From Mucilaginibacter pankratovii (GTDB lineage Bacteria > Bacteroidota > Bacteroidia > Sphingobacteriales > Sphingobacteriaceae): 64,000 bases of DNA. The stretch spans positions 1 through 64,000 of the forward strand of contig NZ_JACWMY010000014.1 in the NCBI RefSeq assembly GCF_014773265.1, in the 5' to 3' direction. The notes under the pieces are model-generated. The model saw only the letters and a program-made list of their open reading frames with translations. It was not told where the DNA came from and did no database searches. Shown here in pieces: positions 16,232-23,163 of this stretch. Every line of letters begins with the position of its first letter. The first letter of the stretch is position 1. A program made the translations under genes and the position numbers.

Positions 16232-17029
16232 ATGGAAGCGGTTAAACTCATAGCGGAATATAATGACCTCGGCATCGCCGGCGTGATTGACCACGAACGG
16301 TTTAATCTGATCGCTATTGACCATCATTCCACCCGCATAGAAGGCTCTACCCTTACCGAAGTTGAAACGCAGGTTTTGATAAACGAGGGGCGCACCCCTA
16401 ATGGCAAACCTATTGAAGAAAGCCTGATGGTAACCGACCATCATGCCGCCCTGTTGTTTGCCTTAGAAAATGCAAAGGCAAAAAAAAGCCTTGATGTTTT
16501 ACTTTTGCAAAGCATAAACAGCTTGGTGATGAAACGCACCGGGAAAGTTTATAATACCATATTGGGTACCGTAGACTCTGCAACGGGAGCCTACAGAAAA
16601 GGGAATGTAACCGCGGGAGTTTCTTATTTCCCCAACTTTGATAAAGTAGAGCGGTTAACAAAAGACCTGGTTAAAAAACTCAACGATGCCATGCGCCAAC
16701 CCCTGACTATCGAGAAGCAACTAAGCCTTTCTTTTGATGCGCATTTCAACCTCGTTAGCATTCATCCTTATTATGATGGTAACGGCCGGACATCAAGGTT
16801 GCTGATGAACTATATACAGGCTTATTTCGGCCTGCCACTTGCAATTGTACGAAGTGAAAATAAAGCGGCTTACATTCAGGCGCTGATTGACACGCGCGAG
16901 CGAGAGGATATCAATATATTCAGGCAGTTTATGGTTGGTGAGTATACTGATATGCTTAAACTCGAAATTGCTAAATTTAGAGAGATGCAAAAGCCGGGAA
17001 AAGGCGGTGGGTTTGCTTTTCTTTTTTAG
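16232..17029 (+). CDS. Fic-domain protein (predicted AMPylator)
   Basis: 265 residues. The Fic active-site loop is HPYYDGNGRTSR at residues 178-189, with the catalytic His178 and the nucleotide-binding GNGR; the third motif position is Tyr instead of the usual Phe. An N-terminal inhibitory motif of the form S/T-x-x-x-E-G/N is present as STRIEG (residues 33-38). This places it with Fic proteins that carry their own inhibitory helix upstream of the core. Family members transfer AMP to protein hydroxyls. No separate antitoxin gene adjoins it. The target is unknown; housekeeping and toxin-like roles are both possible. Confidence 0.9.
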   Translation: MEAVKLIAEYNDLGIAGVIDHERFNLIAIDHHSTRIEGSTLTEVETQVLINEGRTPNGKPIEESLMVTDHHAALLFALENAKAKKSLDVLLLQSINSLVMKRTGKVYNTILGTVDSATGAYRKGNVTAGVSYFPNFDKVERLTKDLVKKLNDAMRQPLTIEKQLSLSFDAHFNLVSIHPYYDGNGRTSRLLMNYIQAYFGLPLAIVRSENKAAYIQALIDTREREDINIFRQFMVGEYTDMLKLEIAKFREMQKPGKGGGFAFLF

Positions 17030-17097
17030 CGTGCTCAGTGTTATAGATTCGTGACCTTGGTCGAAATTATTATCAAGAATTGCTCAATTTAAATTCC

Positions 17098-17210
17098 TTA
17101 CTCTTCCAGCTCCTCACATTCGGGTAAAAATCTTATTATCAAAGATATAACTCGATCCCTGCTAAAGCTTTGTGATAATCATTTTCGCTATTTATTACTG
17201 TTATAATCAT
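17098..17210 (-). pseudogene. Decayed HigA-like antitoxin gene
   Basis: The minus-strand ATG at 17210 opens MIITVINSENDYHKALAGIE and stops three codons later. The next frames hold YIFDNK and LPECEELEE before a TAA at 17098. Joined, these follow the order seen at the N-terminus of HigA-type antitoxins (x-x-I-x-x-E-x-D-Y-x-x-A-L, I-F-D, T-P-E-G-D-E-L-E). At least two frameshifts and loss of the C-terminal HTH are needed, so it is a relic. No HigB-like toxin is adjacent. The call rests on short segments. Confidence 0.4.
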
Positions 17211-17296
17211 TAAATGGGTTTTCAATTATTAAAATTTCTTCTTTAATATCGATGTCACGAAGGATGATTTTTAGGCGATTCTTTAAAGATTCCGGC

Positions 17297-17755
17297 TCAT
17301 TTTTTGAGTTTGCCCAGTAAAGTATAATAGAAAATACTGTCATACAAGTAAAAGATAATGGTAACGACGGTACTGAATTTAAGAATAAACTTTAGCATCA
17401 GCGCCATTATGATAGCGCCGGATTCGAACATTATACTCCCGTAAATAGGTGGAATATCTCCATCAATATTTTTAAAGCTGACGTTTAATTCTGTTCTGGA
17501 TACTCGTTTTTCGGAAAGTTTAATAAAAACATTATAAACGGTGCCTTTGCCGGATTCAGAAGAGTTGAAATTTTTAATTACGATTCCATCTTCAAGGAAA
17601 CCCATCGTGCTGTAATCAGGATAGTTGGAAATTGATTGCCAACCCGTATTGTGGATAGCCCTATGATTAAGGTTTTTAAAACGCTCGATAAAGTCGGCTT
17701 TTGATAGCTCTGTTTCTATCTTATAAGTATATGTTAGCTTACTCCCCCAGCTCAT
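17297..17755 (-). CDS. Unknown protein with two C-terminal hydrophobic segments
   Basis: 152 residues. A soluble N-terminal part (TYTYKIETELSKADFIERFKNL, then GWQSISNYPDYSTMGFLEDG) is followed by two hydrophobic stretches near residues 104-123 (YGSIMFESGAIIMALMLKFI) and 127-145 (FSTVVTIIFYLYDSIFYYTL). It is probably membrane-anchored. I do not recognise the family. It lies alone, and AT content is higher than in the neighbours, as is the decayed antitoxin stretch after it; this could mean recent acquisition. Confidence 0.55.
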   Translation of the reverse strand: MSWGSKLTYTYKIETELSKADFIERFKNLNHRAIHNTGWQSISNYPDYSTMGFLEDGIVIKNFNSSESGKGTVYNVFIKLSEKRVSRTELNVSFKNIDGDIPPIYGSIMFESGAIIMALMLKFILKFSTVVTIIFYLYDSIFYYTLLGKLKK

Positions 17756-17792
17756 AAAATAGATTTAAATTGCTTAAGTAAATATATAACAT

Positions 17793-18779
17793 TTACATCT
17801 CCCTCACCTCTTCCCAAATCTTCTCATCCACCAAAACACCCTCCGCCATGCTTTTCTCCCGTGTGCGCAGCATGTTTTCGCCGGGGTATAAAATTTCGCC
17901 GTTATCTATGGCAGCGCTGGTTTTGGTATAGGCGATGATCTCGTTTATCAATGCTTCGTTTTGTTCATCATCGGCTTTTATGGCAATAAATACCTGCGAT
18001 ACGCCCGTTTCCCTTCGCCCGTTTTTGGAGACCGCAGCTGTTGAGTTGCCGCCGCTGAGGATAGTAGCCAGCAGATCAAGCACCAACGATAGTCCCGAGC
18101 CTTTCCAGAAACCGATAGGCAATGCCCTTTTTGTTGCCAAAATAGCCGCGGCATCGGTAGTTAGATTTCCCTCGCTATCGTAGCCGCCGGGGTGGGGCAG
18201 GGCTTTGTTTTGCGCCTGGTACTGCCAAAGTTTGCCAAAGGAAAATTGCGTCATGGCCATATCCAGTACTACGTGGCCGCCCTTTTTCGGCACAGCTATT
18301 ACTAAGGGGTTGTTACCAAGCCGTGGTTCGGTGCCGCCCCAGGGAGGTAAATTGGCGGTGGTATTGGTAAAGCAAATGCCCACGCAGCCGGCCTCGGCAG
18401 CTTGCCAGCCATAAGTGCCGCCGCGCATCCAGTGGTTGGTGTTTTTAATGGCAACGCAGCCTATACCATTCTCTTTGGCAAGGGTAATCGCCCTGTCCAT
18501 ACTTAGCCGCGCGTTTAGCATGCCGGTTGCAAAGCGGCCGTCCCATTGCTCTATAGCGCCAAAGGCATTTACCAGCGTAGGCTCGGCGTTGGGTGTAACC
18601 AATCCTTCTTTTAAATAATCCACAAACACACGGAAGCGGTTTAACCCGTGCGAGGCAACGCCGTCGCGGCTGTTATCGGCGAACATGCCGGCGCAGGTAT
18701 CTGCTTTATCATCTGCAAAACCAAGGGAAAGCAATACCCTTTTCATTTCGGTTTTTAGTAATAAATAAGGTATACGCAT
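17793..18779 (-). CDS. Ldh/MDH2-family oxidoreductase (2,3-diketo-L-gulonate reductase-like)
   Basis: 328 residues from the ATG at 18779 (MRIPYLLLKTEMKRVLLSLG); a farther ATG at 18827 adds 16 residues unlike the family. Landmarks are SRDGVASHGLNRF with the catalytic His, GCVAIKNTNHWMRGGTYGWQAAEAG, TNTTANLPPWGGTEPRLGNNPL and GSGLSLVLDLLA. These are type-2 malate/lactate dehydrogenases that use NAD(P)H; the closest described relative by motif is DlgD (YiaK). No sugar-acid operon adjoins it, so the substrate is open. Confidence 0.88.
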   Translation of the reverse strand: MRIPYLLLKTEMKRVLLSLGFADDKADTCAGMFADNSRDGVASHGLNRFRVFVDYLKEGLVTPNAEPTLVNAFGAIEQWDGRFATGMLNARLSMDRAITLAKENGIGCVAIKNTNHWMRGGTYGWQAAEAGCVGICFTNTTANLPPWGGTEPRLGNNPLVIAVPKKGGHVVLDMAMTQFSFGKLWQYQAQNKALPHPGGYDSEGNLTTDAAAILATKRALPIGFWKGSGLSLVLDLLATILSGGNSTAAVSKNGRRETGVSQVFIAIKADDEQNEALINEIIAYTKTSAAIDNGEILYPGENMLRTREKSMAEGVLVDEKIWEEVREM

Positions 18780-18884
18780 AGTAGGCTGATCTGGCGAATG
18801 GTTGATGGGGTGGGTAATTAACAGCACTTTATTTAATCCGGTTTGTTTTGCAGGTGCAATTTAAAACTTTACAATGTAAATTAA

Positions 18885-18936
18885 GCTTGTTCGCGTTCGA
18901 CATGCAGCGCGAACAGCCCGAACAAGCCCGAACAAG
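18885..18936. repeat. Dispersed 50-bp GTTCG element, copy B
   Basis: GCTTGTTCGCGTTCGACATG then CAGCGCGAACAGCCC and tandem CGAACAAG units. It matches copy A at 5123-5173 except for a few bases in the middle and end. Confidence 0.8.
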
Positions 18937-19077
18937 CGCGATCTTAAACAAATCATTACCGGATAAACCTGCAAAAATTCTAAAAGCGATTTCCCGGGCA
19001 ATGTAAGCCTGCGTAAAATAATGACGCGCTAATGGAGTTATATTGATTGCCGTGGGCCTCTATGTAAAGGGAATTCC

Positions 19078-19085
19078 TATTTTTG
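19078..19085 (+). promoter_or_regulatory. -7 box before the lipocalin-like lipoprotein
   Basis: TATTTTTG matches TAnnTTTG and is 14 bases before the ATG at 19100, which implies a very short leader. Confidence 0.45.
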
Positions 19086-19099
19086 CAATTAATTAACGG

Positions 19100-19603
19100 A
19101 TGAAGAAAAAAATAAGTTTTTGGTGTTTACCTGTATTGCTGCTTGTTACGTTAGCGGTTAATTCCTGTAAAAAAACCGACCAAAGCAATATCCCCAATCT
19201 GCTAACCATCAGGCAGTGGGAACTGGCGTCGGTACAGGTCTACAATTATATAGGCGATACCCAGCAATCTACCGATACCATAACTTGCGACACTACCCAG
19301 ATATTTAAGTTTTATAAAGATGGCAGCTGCACCTATACCAATTTCGATTGTAAGGACCAGGCCATAGCAAAGGGTAGCTATAGCTTAAGCGATACTAAAC
19401 TGACGCTGTTTGCCGATATGGTTTGTTTGGATAATAGCACTGTGGGTAGTTCGAAACCATTTGCCAATGCGCAGATAAGTAACCTGGGCGAGTTTTCGAT
19501 GGTGCTGCAAACGGGCGATACCCAGGCTTATTATACATCTAACCAGCCGCGAACCATATACCGTTGGGGATTTATACGCCAAAAAGAAGTAACTACACGA
19601 TAA
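19100..19603 (+). CDS. Lipocalin-like lipoprotein
   Basis: 167 residues. The signal MKKKISFWCLPVLLLVTLAV ends in NSC with the lipobox Cys23. The mature part has IRQWELASVQVY early, then FYKDGSCTYTNFDCKDQAIAKGSYSLSDTKLTLF, the order of strands in small lipocalin-like (DUF4923/DUF5004-type) lipoproteins of Bacteroidota. It probably sits on the outer or inner membrane. Function unknown. It is related in design, not closely in sequence, to the three tandem lipoproteins at 21717-22978. Confidence 0.75.
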   Translation: MKKKISFWCLPVLLLVTLAVNSCKKTDQSNIPNLLTIRQWELASVQVYNYIGDTQQSTDTITCDTTQIFKFYKDGSCTYTNFDCKDQAIAKGSYSLSDTKLTLFADMVCLDNSTVGSSKPFANAQISNLGEFSMVLQTGDTQAYYTSNQPRTIYRWGFIRQKEVTTR

Positions 19604-19649
19604 CTTGCAATTTTTTTATACTTTGCAGTAACCAAAGCTACAAGCCATT

Positions 19650-20228
19650 TTGAAAAAGAGAATAGCCATTTTTGCTTCAGGATCAGGGTCTAACGCGCAG
19701 AAGATAATGGAGCATTTTAAGCGTAATGCCGATGCTGAGGTTGTACTGATCCTAACCAATAACCCGCAGGCCTACGTTTTACAGCGTGCCGATAATTTTG
19801 AGATTCCCTCGCACATATTTACCCGCGCCGAATTTTACGATAGCGATGATGTAATATCCCTGCTGAAAAACCTGCAGGTAGATATTATTGTATTAGCGGG
19901 CTTCCTGTGGCTGGTACCTAAAAGCCTGTTGAAAGCATTCCCTAATAAGATCATTAACCTCCATCCGGCGTTGCTGCCTAAGTTTGGCGGTAAGGGTATG
20001 TATGGCGATAATGTGCACAAGGCCATTTTAGCGGCTGGCGAGGAGGAATCGGGCATTACTATTCATTTTGTAAATGCCGAGTTTGATGAGGGGGAGGTTA
20101 TTCACCAGTCGAAATTTAAAATTGAACCCGGTGATACCCTGGAGATCGTTAAATTTAAGGGTCAGCAGTTGGAGCATATGCACTTCCCGAAGGTGATAGA
20201 GAATTTGCTGAAGAAGATGCGGAGTTAG
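19650..20228 (+). CDS. purN: Phosphoribosylglycinamide formyltransferase
   Basis: 192 residues with a TTG start at 19650; the next in-frame ATG is inside the conserved N-terminal block, so TTG is needed to keep KKRIAIFASGSGSNAQKI. The catalytic Asn-His pair is in INLHPALLPKFGGKGMYG, and the Asp follows in FVNAEFDEGEVIHQ. It formylates GAR using 10-formyl-THF in purine synthesis. A TATACTTTG-like promoter precedes it. The last ~25 codons have a degenerate copy at 20641-20718. Confidence 0.96.
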   Translation: MKKRIAIFASGSGSNAQKIMEHFKRNADAEVVLILTNNPQAYVLQRADNFEIPSHIFTRAEFYDSDDVISLLKNLQVDIIVLAGFLWLVPKSLLKAFPNKIINLHPALLPKFGGKGMYGDNVHKAILAAGEEESGITIHFVNAEFDEGEVIHQSKFKIEPGDTLEIVKFKGQQLEHMHFPKVIENLLKKMRS

Positions 20229-20304
20229 AGATTAGCTGAGTAGTGAACCATGAATTACTTCGTACCTCAATCGCTTTTGGTGTTATTGTGACTTTCACAA
20301 AGTA

Positions 20305-20544
20305 CTATTCATGAAAATATTTGGCAAACGCAACATCGATGTCTATTGGCTTATCATCGATTCCTTTGTTAAGGTAAGCTATTAATTCTTCATCAGTTGC
20401 TTTCCTGCCAATGCCCGTCACCATATCATTTACAGTCAAATCATGGAAGGTTTGCGCTTCCGAAGATAAGCCTAACTCTTCAGCCAATTGCATAAGCAAC
20501 GACGTTTTTTTATCTGAGTCGGATTGAATGATAACAGTTGTCAT
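20305..20544 (-). CDS. 79-residue unknown protein, antitoxin-like in shape
   Basis: 79 residues: a beta strand TTVIIQSDS, a helix KTSLLMQLAEELGLSSEA, and a C-terminal acidic helix with DEELIAYLNKGIDD. This is the outline of small Bacteroidota proteins usually annotated as hypothetical or as RelE-partner antitoxins. No toxin gene is next to it. It sits between purN and the degenerate purN tail, on the opposite strand, and may have arrived with the event that duplicated that tail. Confidence 0.5.
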   Translation of the reverse strand: MTTVIIQSDSDKKTSLLMQLAEELGLSSEAQTFHDLTVNDMVTGIGRKATDEELIAYLNKGIDDKPIDIDVAFAKYFHE

Positions 20545-20640
20545 AATACTAAGTTAAGAGTATTGAGGTTAATCGTAAGGCGCTATAGTAGTTTTTAACT
20601 ACTCTATGTTATTTATAATTTACCTTTCAACCTTTTATAA

Positions 20641-20718
20641 TCCGAAATAGTAAAACTATTACAGCACCAGCATTCCCCGAAAGTGATAGAGGATTTGTTG
20701 ACGAAGATGAGGCCGTAG
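20641..20718 (+). pseudogene. Degenerate duplicate of the purN 3' end
   Basis: In frame it reads SEIVKLLQHQHSPKVIEDLL TKMRP-stop, against LEIVK...QLEHMHFPKVIENLL KKMRS-stop at the real purN end. The match includes the stop position and needs one four-codon gap. An in-frame stop lies immediately upstream, so it is not a working gene. It is separated from purN by about 410 bases. Confidence 0.7.
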
Positions 20719-20732
20719 CGATAGGGTCGCGG

Positions 20733-21092
20733 TTAGGCTTTTTTGAAGTGACAGGTGCTATACTCAATTTTTCTGCTTCCGGCATTAGTGACAATTTCGA
20801 TACTATTTCTCGTCGCTTTCATCGCGTTTTTACCTTGTCCCCATGTGCGTGTAACGCTTCCTAAATCATTAATATCCAATATTGTTATAGTTACTTCAAA
20901 CGGAATTTCCTTTATGCTGTAATTTATCACGTCATGGAAGCTTATTACATGGCGCTCAAAAACATTCTTTTCCCAATCAGTAGGAAAATCTATCAGGAAT
21001 TCTAAAATCTGATAGTTGGTCTCCCTAACTTCCAGAATTTCAGAATCGTGAAAGGAATAGTCGTTGATGTCTATTTCGGTTGTTTTGTCCAT
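20733..21092 (-). CDS. Unknown small cytoplasmic protein
   Basis: 119 residues with the early block YSFHDSEILEVRE, then LEFLIDFPTDWEKNVFERHVISF and a basic C-terminus. The FHDS segment is seen in several small families, some of them immunity proteins of polymorphic toxins (Imm50-like), but I cannot assign it. Its start is five bases after the stop of the minus gene at 21098-21646, so the two are probably one operon. Confidence 0.55.
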   Translation of the reverse strand: MDKTTEIDINDYSFHDSEILEVRETNYQILEFLIDFPTDWEKNVFERHVISFHDVINYSIKEIPFEVTITILDINDLGSVTRTWGQGKNAMKATRNSIEIVTNAGSRKIEYSTCHFKKA

Positions 21093-21097
21093 CTATA

Positions 21098-21646
21098 CTA
21101 CTTTGCCCCTTCCATACATGTCCTCAACAACACATACAACTCCTCAAAATCATATTGCAGCGTATTAGCGGTAATACTTACCGGCGTTTTATAGCTTCGA
21201 TAATTCATAGCCGCCAGTTTTTTCATCAGCGCGTTAGTTTGGCGGTTAATGTACTCGTCGGGATTATTGACCAATACCATGATCAGTTTTTGCCTGCCAA
21301 TTTCTATCACGTAAATATCTTCCATATCTGCCCAGGGGATAAGGCCGAATGAAAAACCGCTGCAATTATCTGTAACACCTTCCTCGTTTACAACCAGCCC
21401 GGGTTTGGTATCAAATAGTTTCTTGCCGAGGCAAAATGCACAAAATCCAAAGAATGCTATTGCGGCATAGCCGATAATGGTGGTGAATACCGGGTAAGGT
21501 TTGTTGCCGAATAGCCTGATACCCGGATGGGTGATAAACCAAAAGCCTGCCGCAACAAAGGCTACCGAACCGACTGCCATCAGTAGCATTTTCTTTTTGC
21601 TTAAGGGAATCTCAATAGGGGGGCTTAATTGCAGGTTATTGGCCAT
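21098..21646 (-). CDS. STM3941-like two-span membrane protein
   Basis: 182 residues. The N-terminus has PIEIPLSKKKMLLMAVGSVA, continuing into a first span (residues ~17-38), then a second span (VFTTIIGYAAIAFFGFCAFC), then a soluble domain with VVNEEGVTDNCSGFSFGLIPWADMEDI. The IPLSK start, two spans and a PH-like W-x-D-I region match proteins annotated STM3941 family. Function unknown. First gene of a likely two-gene unit with the 119-residue protein. Confidence 0.65.
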   Translation of the reverse strand: MANNLQLSPPIEIPLSKKKMLLMAVGSVAFVAAGFWFITHPGIRLFGNKPYPVFTTIIGYAAIAFFGFCAFCLGKKLFDTKPGLVVNEEGVTDNCSGFSFGLIPWADMEDIYVIEIGRQKLIMVLVNNPDEYINRQTNALMKKLAAMNYRSYKTPVSITANTLQYDFEELYVLLRTCMEGAK

Positions 21647-21716
21647 GATGTGGTTAATTGCGATGCCCTAAAATAGCAACCTTAACCCATTGCCGCAAAT
21701 CCGCCCGGCGTAAATT

Positions 21717-22115
21717 CTATTTCACCTTTACAAAATGCTCAGAGCAGCCCTCATAACATCGTATTGGGGCGATCGGGCTAATGCCAAGCGAGTCGCCCTT
21801 TATTTTGTAATAGTAATTTTGATAATTGCTGCCGTCGGCATGGGTCATGGTGAGGGTAACGCTATCTGTTAAGGTGTATTTTTTATATTCATTGCCGGTT
21901 GTCCATTCCATAGTTCCGTTTGCCTTCAGCTCCAAATAATTGTTGTTATTGGTTGCAGGTACCCAATACATTGGGCCACCGCTGCTTTGCCGGCTGCCAA
22001 CAAAGCGCCATTTGCCGGTGAGCGATGCATTTGGCGTGGCGCCCTGTTTGGTGCAACCCGCTACAATAATGCCGATGATAAATAATATCGATAGAATTTT
22101 TGCCGTAGCTTTCAT
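21717..22115 (-). CDS. Lipocalin-like lipoprotein, tandem paralogue 3
   Basis: 132 residues from the ATG at 22115; a longer frame starting at 22166 overlaps the previous gene. The signal peptide ends at lipobox Cys21 (IIVAGC). The mature part has NASLTGKWRFVGS, LELKANGTMEWTTG and ends GISPIAPIRCYEGCSEHFVKVK. It shares with its two upstream neighbours the L-x-G-K/T-W opening, the N-G-x-x-E strand, the YxYKI-G-D block and the C-x(2-3)-G-C ending. The gap to the upstream gene is 10 bases. Confidence 0.75.
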   Translation of the reverse strand: MKATAKILSILFIIGIIVAGCTKQGATPNASLTGKWRFVGSRQSSGGPMYWVPATNNNNYLELKANGTMEWTTGNEYKKYTLTDSVTLTMTHADGSNYQNYYYKIKGDSLGISPIAPIRCYEGCSEHFVKVK

Positions 22116-22125
22116 TTCCTGCAAT

Positions 22126-22563
22126 TTATTGGCCAGCCTTTTTAAACCTGATGCCGCAACCCTCAATACACATTACAGGCCCGGCGGGTATTAACGATAG
22201 CTGATCGCCTTCTATTTTATAGATAAATTTCTGCGTGTTATTGTTAGCATGTTCTTTAAATACAAGGGTTACACTATCCTGTATGGTAAAGCTTTTGTAT
22301 TGCGAAAAATGGAGTAAAAAATTCTCCGAATCGTCTAACCCGCTAACTTCTAACGCTCCGTTGGTTTTGAGGGTGATACTGTTGTTGCCGGGGTTGTCAA
22401 CAGGGCGGTAGGTGCCACTGCCATTACCCGGGTCCATATAAGTTGCGTTTAATTTCCAGGTGCCGGTGAGCGGAGTGTTGATCAAAACCACTTCCTGCAT
22501 TTTGGTACAGGCCGCAGCTAAAAAGATAATAAGGCAGGCGGATAGCTTAGTTAATGTTTTCAT
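22126..22563 (-). CDS. Lipocalin-like lipoprotein, tandem paralogue 2
   Basis: 145 residues from the ATG at 22563 (MKTLTKLSACLIIFLAAAC), lipobox Cys19. The mature part has NTPLTGTWKLNATYM, ITLKTNGALEVSGLDDSE, DSVTLVFKEH and KIEGDQLSLIPAGPVMCIEGCGIRFKKAGQ. It lies in the middle of a three-gene head-to-tail array. The signal peptide is nearly the same as in paralogue 1, which supports recent duplication. Function unknown, probably a membrane-attached ligand binder. Confidence 0.75.
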   Translation of the reverse strand: MKTLTKLSACLIIFLAAACTKMQEVVLINTPLTGTWKLNATYMDPGNGSGTYRPVDNPGNNSITLKTNGALEVSGLDDSENFLLHFSQYKSFTIQDSVTLVFKEHANNNTQKFIYKIEGDQLSLIPAGPVMCIEGCGIRFKKAGQ

Positions 22564-22582
22564 AAGGTGTTTATGATGGATT

Positions 22583-22978
22583 TTAATTGGCCTTTGTAAA
22601 ATAATAGCCGCAGCCGTTGTCAAAGCAATGTATGGGCCCATCGGGTACCAGGTTTAGTTCATTGCCGGTGATGGTGTAACGGTAGTTTTGAGTGGTAGTG
22701 TGGTCGTCCGCCGTAAAAACCAGGGTTGTGTTATCTTTTATTACATAGCTTTCGTAATTATCCAAAACGGTGCCTTCTAAGGTGCCATTAGCATTAAATT
22801 GCAGGTACCCCGGTGTTGGCGGCGTTATACGTACCGGCATACCGGTGCCATCGGTGGTTTGCACCTGGGCCTGCCATTTGCCCGATAAGGAAGCGTTTAT
22901 TGCAGGCTTACTTTCTTTTTTACAGGCGGCTACAAATAGCAATATTGCCATTGCCGATAGTTTAATTAAAGTTTTCAT
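22583..22978 (-). CDS. Lipocalin-like lipoprotein, tandem paralogue 1
   Basis: 131 residues from the ATG at 22978 (MKTLIKLSAMAILLFVAAC), lipobox Cys19. The mature part has NASLSGKWQAQV, YLQFNANGTLEGTVLDNYESY, NTTLVFTADD and ITGNELNLVPDGPIHCFDNGCGYYF. It is the first gene of the array of three and 19 bases from the next. The C-terminal cysteine pair could form a disulfide in the periplasm or outside. No function known. Confidence 0.75.
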   Translation of the reverse strand: MKTLIKLSAMAILLFVAACKKESKPAINASLSGKWQAQVQTTDGTGMPVRITPPTPGYLQFNANGTLEGTVLDNYESYVIKDNTTLVFTADDHTTTQNYRYTITGNELNLVPDGPIHCFDNGCGYYFTKAN

Positions 22979-23133
22979 AGTTGGCTTTTTTAACATTACG
23001 TGCTATCCCACCATAACGCTACAAATAAGGCAGCAGTTTTATTGCGATAAGTAAATTTTATCTGCCTAAGCATCAATTACAAACTACGTAAAAAAAACTA
23101 TTCTCTAATCACAAATCTCTAAACTCTAATCCC

Positions 23134-23141
23134 TACCTTTG
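23134..23141 (+). promoter_or_regulatory. -7 box of purH
   Basis: TACCTTTG matches TAnnTTTG, followed by CGGC, 22 bases before the ATG. Confidence 0.55.
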
Positions 23142-23163
23142 CGGCTCAAAAAACGCCCTGCAA

